A stretch of DNA of 56,649 bases from CAZRDB01 sp964598695 (GTDB lineage Bacteria; Armatimonadota; Zipacnadia; UBA1398). The notes beneath the pieces are model-generated. The model searched no databases. It was not told where the DNA came from and saw only the letters and a program-made list of their open reading frames with translations. Position numbers and translations under genes: made by a program. Shown here one piece after another: positions 41,726-50,291 of this stretch. How positions within the stretch are numbered: the first letter of the stretch is position 1; every line of letters begins with the position of its first letter. The stretch lies in contig CAZRDB010000006.1 of NCBI GenBank assembly GCA_964598695.1, positions 1 through 56,649 of the forward strand, read 5' to 3'.

Positions 41726-41754
41726 TTGACTCCGCCCCGGGGGGAGCCTATCCT
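41726..41754 (+). promoter_or_regulatory. Sigma70-type promoter for mutS2
   Basis: TTGACT (41726-41731) and TATCCT (41749-41754) are separated by exactly 17 bases. The predicted start near 41761 lies directly before GGAAGGG, leaving a leader of only about 20 bases to ATG 41781. That favours 41781 over ATG 41769, which would have almost no leader. Confidence 0.65.
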
Positions 41755-41780
41755 CCGAACGGAAGGGTATGCCGCCCCGT

Positions 41781-44126
41781 ATGGATCCGAAGACGCTCGA
41801 CAAGCTGGAGTATGACTCCGTCCGCGAGATGGTCGCCACCCGCTGCGCCTGTTCGCTCGGCCGGACACGCGCCCGCGCGATGGAGCCCTCCTCCGTGGCC
41901 GATGAGGTCCGGGCGCGCCTGGCCGAGACCACCGAGGCCCGCCACGTGCTCGACACCTCCGGCTCCGTGCCGCTCGGGGGGCTCTCCGATGTCGACGAGC
42001 TGCTCCAGCGGGCGCGCCTCGGTTCGACCCTCGGTCCGGCCGAGTTGGTCGCCGTGGCGAACTGCCTCCGGGGCATGCGTCGGCTCAAGGAGGCGCTCGA
42101 GGAAGAAGACCCCGACGAGCTGCCCCGCCTCAACGCGCTCTCCCTGCGGCTCTGCTCCTTCCCAAGCGTCGAGCAGCGAATCGACGAGAGCATCGACGAC
42201 CAGGGGGAGATCCTCGACGGCGCCAGTTCGGAGCTGCGGCGGCTGCGCCATCGGCTCGTGATCCTCCGCCAGCGGATCGAGGAGAAGCTGCGCGCCTTCC
42301 TCGCCCGCAACGCGACCAACCCACAGCTTCAGGACCGGATCGTGACCGTGCGCCGCGGTCGGCCGTGCATCCCCGTGCGGGCCGGCGCCCAGCGCCAGGT
42401 CGGCGGCATCGTCCACGATGTCTCGAGCAGCGGCCAGACGGTCTTCGTCGAGCCGCAGGACGTGATCGTGCATGGCGACGAGCTGCAGCAGGTAATCGCG
42501 GCCGAGCAGGAGGAGATCGCCCGGATCCTCCGCGAGCTGACCGGCCTCGTCGGGGCCTCGGCGGCCGAGATGCGCGAGTCGCTCCGGGCTGCGGGCGACC
42601 TCGACTTCCTGTTCGCCCGTGCGAGCCTCAGCCGCGCCCTGGAGGCGACCGAGCCGATCCTCCTCGACGACTGCCGGCTCAAGCTGATGGGCGCCCGCCA
42701 CCCGCTGCTCGACCCGGACAAGGTCGTCCCCATCGACGTCTGGCTGGGCGAGGAGATCTCCGCCCTGCTGATCACCGGCCCCAACACGGGCGGCAAGACG
42801 GTCACGCTCAAGACGGTCGGCCTGCTCGCGCTAATGGCGCAGTCGGGCCTCCACGTTCCGGCCGACGTCGGCTGCGAGCTGCCCGTCTTCCGCGATGTCT
42901 TCGCCGACATCGGGGACGACCAGTCGATCGTCCAGAGCCTCTCGACGTTCTCGAGCCACATGGGCAACATTGCGCGCATCTGCCGCACAGCCTCGCCCGG
43001 CACGCTGGTCCTCCTCGACGAGGTCGGCGCGGGCACCGACCCGACCGAGGGCGCCGCGCTGGCGCAGTCGGTGCTTCGCCACTTGCGCGAGCGGGGCTGC
43101 CTGATGATGGCGACAACGCACTACAACTCGCTCAAGGTCTTCGCGCTCAACGAGCCCGGCATGACCAACGCCTCGGTCGAGTTCAACCCCGAGACGCTCG
43201 CGCCGACCTACCGGCTGCGCATCGGGATCCCGGGCAGCTCCAACGCCATGTCGATCGCCTCGCGGCTCGGACTCCCGAGCGAGATCATCCAGGCGGCGCG
43301 CGCGATCACCGGCGAGGACAGCCAGCAGATCGAGAAGGTTGTCCAGAAGATGCACAAGGCGCGGCGGCAGCTCGACCGCGAGCGGATCGCCCACCGGATC
43401 GCCCGGTCGGAGTTCGAGGAGCAGAAGGCCGCCCTCGAGCGCGAGGCCCAGGAGCTTCGCGAGGCCCGCGAGCGCGGCCTCCGCGAGGGGTTCCGCGAGG
43501 CGCGAGACGTGGTCCGGACGGCGCGAGAGGAGGCCCGGGGGATCCTCCAGTCGCTCCGCGGCCAGAAGCGCGAGGGCAAGGTCACGCAGCAGGCGAGCGA
43601 CAACCTCGCCACCCTCGCCGAGGTCGTCGAGGAGGCGGTCAAGGCCGTCGATCCCCCGGCGCCCGAGGCCCCGCCGCTGCGCGTGGGCGATACCGTTCTC
43701 CTACGCTCGCTCGGCGGCAAGAAGGCCGTGGTGCTCGAGGAGACGCGCGAGGATCGCGTGCGGGTCTCCGTCGGCGCCGTGCAGATCGAGGCCGACCGTT
43801 CGGACCTCGAGTTCCTCGAGCCGGCGGTCACCGATCCCCGCTTGCGCGACCAGGTCGGCGCGCTCCGCGCCGCGAAGGCGGTCCTCGTCCCGACCGAGAT
43901 CAACCTCCTCGGGCTGCGCGTCGAGGAGGCGCTGCAGGAGGTCGAGAAGTACCTCGACGACGCCGCCCTCGCGGAGCACGAGAGCATCCGGATCGTTCAC
44001 GGCAAGGGGACGGGAGCGCTCCGGGAGGCGGTGCGCCGGTTCCTCCGCGAGCACCGCGCCGTCCGGGAGTTCCACGACGCCCCGCTCAACGAGGGCGGCC
44101 ACGGCGTCACGATCGCGGTGCTCTGA
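41781..44126 (+). CDS. mutS2: Endonuclease MutS2
   Basis: A MutS-family ATPase/nuclease that limits recombination or rescues collided ribosomes, depending on the species; not the mismatch-repair MutS1. The 781-residue protein has a core helical clamp, Walker A GPNTGGKTVTLKT, FADIGDDQSIVQSLSTFSSH and Walker B LVLLDEVGAGTDPTEG. A coiled coil (about residues 500-600) precedes a KOW-like segment and a C-terminal Smr nuclease domain with INLLGLRVEEAL and IVHGKGTGALREAVRRFL. ATG 41781 matches the family start (MDPKTLDKLEYD) and fits the promoter; ATG 41769 is in frame. It is monocistronic, followed by a hairpin. Confidence 0.95.
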   Translation: MDPKTLDKLEYDSVREMVATRCACSLGRTRARAMEPSSVADEVRARLAETTEARHVLDTSGSVPLGGLSDVDELLQRARLGSTLGPAELVAVANCLRGMRRLKEALEEEDPDELPRLNALSLRLCSFPSVEQRIDESIDDQGEILDGASSELRRLRHRLVILRQRIEEKLRAFLARNATNPQLQDRIVTVRRGRPCIPVRAGAQRQVGGIVHDVSSSGQTVFVEPQDVIVHGDELQQVIAAEQEEIARILRELTGLVGASAAEMRESLRAAGDLDFLFARASLSRALEATEPILLDDCRLKLMGARHPLLDPDKVVPIDVWLGEEISALLITGPNTGGKTVTLKTVGLLALMAQSGLHVPADVGCELPVFRDVFADIGDDQSIVQSLSTFSSHMGNIARICRTASPGTLVLLDEVGAGTDPTEGAALAQSVLRHLRERGCLMMATTHYNSLKVFALNEPGMTNASVEFNPETLAPTYRLRIGIPGSSNAMSIASRLGLPSEIIQAARAITGEDSQQIEKVVQKMHKARRQLDRERIAHRIARSEFEEQKAALEREAQELREARERGLREGFREARDVVRTAREEARGILQSLRGQKREGKVTQQASDNLATLAEVVEEAVKAVDPPAPEAPPLRVGDTVLLRSLGGKKAVVLEETREDRVRVSVGAVQIEADRSDLEFLEPAVTDPRLRDQVGALRAAKAVLVPTEINLLGLRVEEALQEVEKYLDDAALAEHESIRIVHGKGTGALREAVRRFLREHRAVREFHDAPLNEGGHGVTIAVL

Positions 44127-44135
44127 GCGTACGCG

Positions 44136-44174
44136 AAGCGGCCTGCCCCCTCGCAACGAGGAGGCAGGCCGCTT
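44136..44174. terminator. Hairpin between convergent mutS2 and thioredoxin gene
   Basis: An 18-bp stem with one mismatch: AAGCGGCCTGCCCCCTCG (44136-44153) against its near-complement at 44157-44174, with a CAA loop. It begins 10 bases after the mutS2 stop and ends 18 bases before the stop of the convergent gene, so it can end both. No U-tract is present. Confidence 0.6.
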
Positions 44175-44192
44175 GGGCTCCGGACACCCGGC

Positions 44193-45770
44193 CTACAGCC
44201 GGCCGAGCCACGTATCGCTCAGGAAGCTCCCCCACATCCGCTGCTGCGCCTCGTCGAGGTCGGTGCGGGTCATCAGCTCGTCGCGTAGTGTCTTCGCCTC
44301 GTCGATCTTGCCATCGAGGACCAACGCGACGACCTTCGCCGCAAGCAGCGTCCGCTGGACGGCGGGATCGAGACCGGCCACGGCCAGCGCTTCGTCGGCC
44401 TTGGCGATCGCTTCGGCGGCTCTGCCGGTCGCGGCCAGCGCCCCGACCAGGTCGCAGACGCGAGCCTCCCCGGCCTTCTCGAGGTACGGGAGCGCCTTCT
44501 CCGGCAGCACCAGCAGGCACAGCGCATGGCCGGTCTCGCCGGCCTCCTCGGCCGACATGGCCTCGGGCGACAGCTCCGCGAGCTGAGCGATGAGGGCGCA
44601 GCGCTCCTGGAGCGCATCAATGCCGGCCTTGTCGCGCGGCAGCGCGACGGCCCCGGTGATGCCCTCCTCGACCAGGAGGCTGACGAGCGAGCCGGCCGAG
44701 GGGTCGAGCCATTGCAGGACGATGGCGTTCACGACGCGGTCGATCGAGGCCTTGTCGCTCGGGGTCAGCGGGCCCACCGGAACGCCAACGTAGGGAGAGA
44801 GTACCTCATTGGCCTTCTCCGGCTGCGTGGCGATCAGGCTGGAGCCCAGCATGACATCGACCTGGACAACCTGGTCGGGCGTGAGCGTGCCGCCGGCCTT
44901 CAGCGCATCGATGACCTTGACGGCCTCGTCGGGGTTGCCGGCGCGGAGCCAGCACAGCGCGGCCATCTGCTCGAACTGCAGCGCCTTCTCCGGGTCCAAC
45001 GTCCCGCCGGCCTTGAGCGATTCCAGGGCTGCCGCGGCCGTCTCCGGCTTGCTCGCCTGGAACGCCGCGATGAACAGGGCCTCCTGGTTCTCGGCGATCT
45101 GCTCGGCGGTGAGCGAGCCGCTCTGCTCGAGCTGGACCAACAGCGCGGCGCCCTCGTCGACCTTGCCCGCGCCGAGGTAGGCCTTGGCCAACTTGGCGTC
45201 GGCCTCGCCGGCCTCGGCGTCGTTCAGCAGGGCGCGCTCCTTGAGGCTCGCGATCACGGCTGCCGCGCGCTCGAGGTTGCTGAAGCCGAGCCAGGCGCTC
45301 ACGAGCGCGAGACCGTCGTCCTTGGTGAGTGTCGCCACGTCGACGCCTGCCTTGGTGCGCAGGTCCTTCGCCTGCTCGAGCATCGCGATATACTCCTCGG
45401 TCGGCATGTAGCCGGCGCGCGAGGCGAGCAGCGTGCCATCGGGCAGGAAGAACGCGGTGGTGGGCAGGCCGCTCTGCCCCGTCTTCTCGAGGTAGCCCTC
45501 GTTGGCGTCGCTGTCGACCTTGAGCAGCACGAAGCTCTCGGCGGCCGCGGCGAACTCGGGGGTCGGGAAGACGTCGGCATCGAGCTTCTTGCACCAGCCG
45601 CACCATTCGGCCCAGATGTCGACCAGGACGAGCTTGTCCTCGGCCTGGGCGCGGGCGAACGCGGCGGCCTGATCCTCACGGATCCACTCCGGCTCCTCCG
45701 CGCGCGCCGCAAGACCTGCGGCGAGAGACACCACGAACAGGAAGAGCACGATCAGGGGGCGTTTCGGCAA
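44193..45770 (-). CDS. Exported thioredoxin-like protein with TPR-like repeats, copy 1
   Basis: A 525-residue exported protein: signal peptide (LIVLFLFVVSLAAGLAARA), then a thioredoxin-like domain (about 28-140) with WAEWCGWCKKLD (C57-x2-C60) and PTTAFFLPDG holding the cis-proline. Residues about 170-525 are Ala/Leu/Glu-rich helical repeats of TPR character (EADAKLAKAYLGAGKVDEGAAL, AALCWLRAGNPDEAVKVI). It resembles DsbD-gamma/thioredoxin_7 reductases that reduce or isomerise extracytoplasmic disulfides. The TTG start at 45770 follows GAGGAGGGG and gives the best signal peptide. Copy 2 lies just upstream on the same strand; the cysteine-less relative is at 18826-20130. Confidence 0.85.
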   Translation of the reverse strand: MPKRPLIVLFLFVVSLAAGLAARAEEPEWIREDQAAAFARAQAEDKLVLVDIWAEWCGWCKKLDADVFPTPEFAAAAESFVLLKVDSDANEGYLEKTGQSGLPTTAFFLPDGTLLASRAGYMPTEEYIAMLEQAKDLRTKAGVDVATLTKDDGLALVSAWLGFSNLERAAAVIASLKERALLNDAEAGEADAKLAKAYLGAGKVDEGAALLVQLEQSGSLTAEQIAENQEALFIAAFQASKPETAAAALESLKAGGTLDPEKALQFEQMAALCWLRAGNPDEAVKVIDALKAGGTLTPDQVVQVDVMLGSSLIATQPEKANEVLSPYVGVPVGPLTPSDKASIDRVVNAIVLQWLDPSAGSLVSLLVEEGITGAVALPRDKAGIDALQERCALIAQLAELSPEAMSAEEAGETGHALCLLVLPEKALPYLEKAGEARVCDLVGALAATGRAAEAIAKADEALAVAGLDPAVQRTLLAAKVVALVLDGKIDEAKTLRDELMTRTDLDEAQQRMWGSFLSDTWLGRL

Positions 45771-45876
45771 AGGATCCCCTCCTCGGGGTACGATGGACAG
45801 GGCCAACATCCGCTCGCCTGTCGCGAGCCCGTGCGCGGGGCCACCGCAGCGTCAGGGCCCCGCGTCATCTGTGGTG

Positions 45877-47127
45877 CTAGGGCACGAGCCGGGGCAGGAA
45901 GCGGTCGCTCAGGAACGTGCTCCAGTTGCGCCGGGCCGCCTCGCTCAGCCCCTCGAGCGCGAGGACTTCGTCGCGGACCATCTTCGCGCCGTCCAGGTTG
46001 CCGGCCATGATCAGCGCGACCACCTTGGCTGCCCCGAGCGCACCCCTCTCATCCGGCGACACGTCGGGCGCATCGAGTCGCTCGTCGGCGATGCGCACGG
46101 CCTCGGCCGATTCCCCCATCGACGCCAGGGCGCCGGCGAGGTCGGCCACGGCCGCGGGACCGCCCTGGCGGAGGAACGGGATCGCTCGGTCGGAGAGCAG
46201 CAGGGCGCAGAGGCCGTGCCCCACCTTCGCCGACTCCTCCGGGCTCATCCCGTCGGCCTCCAGCTCGCCCAGCCTCTTGACCAGCGCGACGCTCTCCAGG
46301 AACGCCGTCACCGCCTCGGCACTGGTGCCATCGGGCACCTGGAGCAGGGCGACCACGCCGTCGGGAGTGGTCACGGAGGCAAGCTCCACTTCCTCGGTCG
46401 GCAGCCATCCGAGCGCCGCGGCCATGAGCACCACCCGCAGGACGGCCGGGTCGCCGGTGTCCACGGCGTGGATCTCCATCTCCACGTACGGCTGGAGGAG
46501 GTTGTTGGCCGTGCCGGCATCGTCGGCGCCGAGCGCGGCCGCGGCCAGCGCGATGTCGAGCTGCCGCTTCTGCTCCTCGGTCAGGTCGGTCCGAGCCTTC
46601 AGGGCGGCGAGGATCGCGTTGGCGTGATCGCCGCGCTCGAAGCTCGTCCAGTAGGAGGCCGCCTTGAGCGCGTCCTCCATGCTCAGCGCCGCGGCCTGCT
46701 CCGGGCTCTTGTCGCGGAGGAACGCGGCCTGCCGCATCATGGCCACGTACTGCGGGGCAGGGAGGTAGCCGGCGTGCGCGGCCAGGACCGAGCCGTCCGG
46801 CAGGAGGAAGGCCGTGGTCGGCAGGCCGTCCTGACCGGTCTTGGCGAGGTAGCCCGGCGTCGCGTCGCTGTCGACCTTGAGAAGCACGAAGTCCTGGGCC
46901 GCCTCGGCGAACTCGGGCGTCGTGAAGACATCGGCATCGAGCCTCTTGCACCAGCCGCACCAATCGGCCCAGATGTCAACCAGCACGAGCTTGCTCTCGG
47001 CGCCGGCCTGTTCGAGCGCGGTGGCCTCGTCGCCGTGGATCCACTGAGGCTCGTCGGCTCGGGCCGTGCCCAGACAGACGAGAAGGAGAGCCCCCGCCAG
47101 CAGGCGGGCGTACGTGTGGTGCTCCAT
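45877..47127 (-). CDS. Exported thioredoxin-like protein with helical repeats, copy 2
   Basis: A 416-residue paralogue of the next protein in the run. Signal peptide (LLAGALLLVCLGTARA), thioredoxin-like domain with WADWCGWCKRLD (C57-x2-C60) at exactly the same positions as copy 1, then PTTAFLLPDG and GYLPAPQYVAMM. The helical C-terminal region is about 110 residues shorter than in copy 1. Both proteins end with the same pattern, WxxFLSDxxLxRL. ATG 47127 follows GGAGGGA. The pair, about 106 bases apart, is a tandem duplication; the function of the repeats, perhaps client or partner binding, is inferred. Confidence 0.85.
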   Translation of the reverse strand: MEHHTYARLLAGALLLVCLGTARADEPQWIHGDEATALEQAGAESKLVLVDIWADWCGWCKRLDADVFTTPEFAEAAQDFVLLKVDSDATPGYLAKTGQDGLPTTAFLLPDGSVLAAHAGYLPAPQYVAMMRQAAFLRDKSPEQAAALSMEDALKAASYWTSFERGDHANAILAALKARTDLTEEQKRQLDIALAAAALGADDAGTANNLLQPYVEMEIHAVDTGDPAVLRVVLMAAALGWLPTEEVELASVTTPDGVVALLQVPDGTSAEAVTAFLESVALVKRLGELEADGMSPEESAKVGHGLCALLLSDRAIPFLRQGGPAAVADLAGALASMGESAEAVRIADERLDAPDVSPDERGALGAAKVVALIMAGNLDGAKMVRDEVLALEGLSEAARRNWSTFLSDRFLPRLVP

Positions 47128-47238
47128 GCGATCCCTCCAGGGAGCTGAATCAGTCGCGGACGCGTTCCGGCGTCCCCCGCCGGACAGCCCCCTATTCGCC
47201 GTCGCCGCGCGTGCCCCTCGCCGATCGGCCGTGCCGCC

Positions 47239-48468
47239 CTAGTTGATGTGCTCGGGCCTGGGGATCTCGCGGGTCGTCCACGGGAACCGGTCGGGGTCGG
47301 CCCAAGCGGCCTCGGCCGGTTCGGGGACGTCCTCGGGGCCCGAGCCGTTGACGGCGTCGCTCGAAGCCGGCAGGTCGGCCCCCGGCAGCGCACTCGGATC
47401 GAACCGCAGCCAGGGAGCCTGCGTGATGTCCGGGCTGCCATCGGTCCCCACGGCGTAGTAGAGCACCACCGCGCGGCCATCGGCCAGGGCGACGACGCTC
47501 GGGTACCCCTGGTCGGTGTTCCGGGAGTCGTCGGCCAGCGCGACCCGGGGCGCGAGCGCGAGGTCCGAGTCGATGGGGGCGCGGAAGGCGTGGACCCCGC
47601 ACGGGGTCTGGCGGCTGCCGTAGACGACCAGAACCTGCCCGCCCGGGAGCAGGGCGGCGTCTCCCGGATGCTGCGCGGGGAGGGAGAGCGTCTCCGGCTC
47701 CGACCAGGTGTTCCCCGCATCGTCCGAGCGCAGCACCGCCAGGCACTGGTCGCTGTCGGAGCGCGCGAACGCCAGCAGCTTCTTCGCGGTCACGGCCACG
47801 ACCGTTGTCTCGTTGAAGCCCCGCGCGATCGGGTGGAAGTCGTCCCAGGTGCGGCCGTTGTCGCGGGAGACGAGGAAGCCACAGGCATCGGTCGCCGACT
47901 CGGGGCCGACCAGGAAGCGCCCCGAGTTCTCCGACGTGACCGCGCCGTACACCGAGAGCAGCGCGAGCCCGTCGGGCGTCACCGCGATCCGGCCGTACGG
48001 AGAGCCCCCTTTGGGGAAGGGAGTCTCGAGAGGCTGCGGTGGGGCCCACGTGGCGCCGCCGTCGTCGGAGCAAACGGTGAAGAAGTCGAAGCCGCCCGTG
48101 CTCGGATCCCACTGGCCGTCCGGCCCGTAGCACGAGCACACGGCGTAGGCGAGCACGATCGACCCGTTCGGCATCTGGCCGAACGCGGGGTTGCGGTCGT
48201 CCCACGGGCCGTCCACGATCACTCGCGGCTTGGACCACGTCGTCCCGCCGTCCGAGGACTCGATCCAGTCCAACCGGCCTTCCTTGCCCAGGTGCGTGGC
48301 GCCGCCGCGCACAACGGCCGCCAGCCGTCCATCGGCCAGGCGGATGAGCACGGGGAAGTAGCCCTCGCCCGTGACGGCGACGCCCCGCTCCACCTCGGGG
48401 AGCCCGGGGAGTTCCGCCGCGGGAGGCGAGCCGACCAGCGACGCGACCACGATGATGCACGAGACCAT
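47239..48468 (-). CDS. BNR-repeat sialidase-like secreted protein
   Basis: A 409-residue six-bladed propeller of the sialidase/neuraminidase superfamily. Four Asp boxes (S-x-D-x-G-x-T-W) are visible: SSDGGTTWSKP, CSDDGGATWAPP, SRDNGRTWDDF and RSDDAGNTWSEP. Near the N-terminus GYFPVLIRLADGRLAAVVRGG matches the start of exo-alpha-sialidase-like proteins, but the arginine triad of true sialidases cannot be placed confidently, so it may be a different glycosidase or a binding propeller. The N-terminal MVSCIIVVASLVGSPPAA is a short signal peptide. ATG 48468 follows GGAGGAG. It lies 35 bases after ribE on the same strand. Confidence 0.78.
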   Translation of the reverse strand: MVSCIIVVASLVGSPPAAELPGLPEVERGVAVTGEGYFPVLIRLADGRLAAVVRGGATHLGKEGRLDWIESSDGGTTWSKPRVIVDGPWDDRNPAFGQMPNGSIVLAYAVCSCYGPDGQWDPSTGGFDFFTVCSDDGGATWAPPQPLETPFPKGGSPYGRIAVTPDGLALLSVYGAVTSENSGRFLVGPESATDACGFLVSRDNGRTWDDFHPIARGFNETTVVAVTAKKLLAFARSDSDQCLAVLRSDDAGNTWSEPETLSLPAQHPGDAALLPGGQVLVVYGSRQTPCGVHAFRAPIDSDLALAPRVALADDSRNTDQGYPSVVALADGRAVVLYYAVGTDGSPDITQAPWLRFDPSALPGADLPASSDAVNGSGPEDVPEPAEAAWADPDRFPWTTREIPRPEHIN

Positions 48469-48503
48469 GGGGATGCTCCTCCGATGCCGGCCAGCCGGCG
48501 CGC

Positions 48504-49142
48504 CTAGTCGAGGAACCCGGCGCGGCGGAGCAGATCGAGTGTGACGCCGCCCGCCTCCGGCCGGGATCCCTGCGCGTACTTAGCGAGCACGTCGGCCTCC
48601 AGGTTCACCTCGTCGCCCGGGCCGAGCGCTCCGAGTGTCGTCTCCCGCAGCGTCTCCGGGATCAGCGAGACCCGGAACCGCGCGCCCGAGACGGAATGGG
48701 GGGTGAGCGAGACGCCGTCGACCGCGACACTGCCCTTCTCGCGGAGGTACCGCGCTACCTCGGGCGGGGTCTCCCACTCGGCGAGCACCGCCGCCCCCTG
48801 GCGCTTCCAGGCCGTCACCCGGCCGACTCCATCCACATGGCCGGCGACGTAGTGGCCCCCGATGGGCTCTCCCGCCCGCAGCGCCGGCTCCAGGTTCACG
48901 CGTGCGCCGGAGGCGAGGCGGGCGAGCCGGGTGCGGGCGAGCGTCTCCTCGCTCAGATCGGCTTCGAAGCCGGCCCCGTCGAGTCGCACGACCGTCGTGC
49001 AGACCCCGGCGACGGCGACCGAATCGCCCACGCCGAGCCCCGGGAGCACGCTGTGGCACGCGACAGACAGCGTAGCCCCGCCGGAGGGAAGCCGGCGGAG
49101 CGTGCGGAGGGAGCCGATCTCGCGGACGATTCCGGTGAACAC
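48504..49142 (-). CDS. ribE: Riboflavin synthase, alpha chain
   Basis: Dismutates two 6,7-dimethyl-8-ribityllumazines to riboflavin and the pyrimidinedione; cytoplasmic trimer. The 212-residue protein begins with the diagnostic MFTGIVREIGSL and contains two lumazine-binding repeats. Repeat 1 includes SVAVAGVCTTVV and NLEPALRAGEPIGGHYVAGHVDGVG; repeat 2 starts near LREKGSVAVDGVSLT and ends in VNLEADVLAKYA. The length is normal. The GTG start at 49142 lies 21 bases after the ribD stop. ribA/B and ribH are not in the window, so the pathway is split. Confidence 0.95.
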   Translation of the reverse strand: MFTGIVREIGSLRTLRRLPSGGATLSVACHSVLPGLGVGDSVAVAGVCTTVVRLDGAGFEADLSEETLARTRLARLASGARVNLEPALRAGEPIGGHYVAGHVDGVGRVTAWKRQGAAVLAEWETPPEVARYLREKGSVAVDGVSLTPHSVSGARFRVSLIPETLRETTLGALGPGDEVNLEADVLAKYAQGSRPEAGGVTLDLLRRAGFLD

Positions 49143-49163
49143 GCTGTCTCTCGTCGCCTCACT

Positions 49164-50291
49164 TCACGGTGCGAACCACGGAAGGCCGGGCAGCCACCCA
49201 TTCACGCGCAGGTCGCGACCGACCTCCTCCCAGGCCACCCGCTCCAGCCCGGGTGCGGACGCGATCCCCGCCAAGCCCAGCTCGCTGAGGGCCTCCTGAC
49301 CTTGGGCGCCAACGAGCAAGGGCGCGAGGAACCAGCTCACGCGATCGACCAGCCCCGCGCGGAGCAGCGCCGTAGTGGCCGCCGTGCCCGCCTCGACCAA
49401 GACGGAGAGCACCGGGCGGGCCCCCAGCCGGCGTAGTGCCTCCGCGAGGTCGAGCCGGCCGTCCGGGCCCAGCGGGCAGTCGACCCGCTCGAGTCCCGGT
49501 CGCTCGGACCAGCCCGCCCTCGGCGCCTCGGGCCCGACCAGGACCGCGACGGGCTGCTCGGGCGTGGCGGTCGCGACCACTCGGCAGTCCCCCGGAACAC
49601 GCCCGCGCGAGTCGAGCACGACACGCAGAGGCTGGCCGGGACGGATCGCGCCTCGCTCACCCCTCGGCGAGAGCAGCGGGTCATCGGCCAGCACCGTCCC
49701 GGAGCCGACCAGCACCGCGTCGGCCTCCGCCCGCAGCCGGAAGACGGCCTCCCGGGCTTCGTCGCCGGTGATCCGGTCGCCTCGGCGCCCCGGACCGGTG
49801 ATCCTGCCGTCAAGCGACGCGGCCAGCTTGGCGTGGACGAGCGGCAGTCCCGTCCGGATCCACTTGTGGTAGGCCGCATTGGCGAGGAACGCCTCCTCGG
49901 CGCAGAGCCCCGCCGTCACCGAGACGCCCTGCGCCTCGAGCCTCGCGCCGCCGCCGCATGCCACGGGGTTGGGATCCGCGCACGCGTAGACCACGCGCGC
50001 GATGCCGGCCTCGAGGATCGCCTCGGTGCAGGGAGGCGTCTTGCCCCGGTGGCAGCAGGGCTCGAGCGTCACGTAGAGCGTTGCGCCGCGGGCCTGTGCC
50101 CCGGCGTCGCGCAGGGCGTTCACCTCGGCGTGGGGCGCCCCGAAGCGCTCGTGCCAGCCGCGGCCCACCACGATGCCCTCGCGGACCACGACGGCCCCCA
50201 CCAGCGGGTTGGGGGAGACCTGCCCCGCGCCCCGCAGTGAGAGCGCGATCGCCTCGCGCAGGTGCACGACATCCGCATCCGAGCGCTGCAT
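49164..50291 (-). CDS. ribD: Bifunctional riboflavin deaminase/reductase RibD
   Basis: Deaminates and then reduces the pyrimidine intermediate of riboflavin synthesis. The 375-residue protein has the N-terminal zinc deaminase site H54-A-E56 and P-C79-x8-C88 (PCCHRGKTPPC), plus VSPNPLVGAVVV. The C-terminal reductase domain (from about 150) starts PLVHAKLAASLDGRI and contains ITGDEAREAVFRLRAEADAVLVGSGTVLADDP. Both domains look intact. ATG 50291 directly abuts the TAG of the large secreted protein gene (zero spacing), so it is probably translated by reinitiation. ribE follows at 21 bases. Confidence 0.95.
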   Translation of the reverse strand: MQRSDADVVHLREAIALSLRGAGQVSPNPLVGAVVVREGIVVGRGWHERFGAPHAEVNALRDAGAQARGATLYVTLEPCCHRGKTPPCTEAILEAGIARVVYACADPNPVACGGGARLEAQGVSVTAGLCAEEAFLANAAYHKWIRTGLPLVHAKLAASLDGRITGPGRRGDRITGDEAREAVFRLRAEADAVLVGSGTVLADDPLLSPRGERGAIRPGQPLRVVLDSRGRVPGDCRVVATATPEQPVAVLVGPEAPRAGWSERPGLERVDCPLGPDGRLDLAEALRRLGARPVLSVLVEAGTAATTALLRAGLVDRVSWFLAPLLVGAQGQEALSELGLAGIASAPGLERVAWEEVGRDLRVNGWLPGLPWFAP

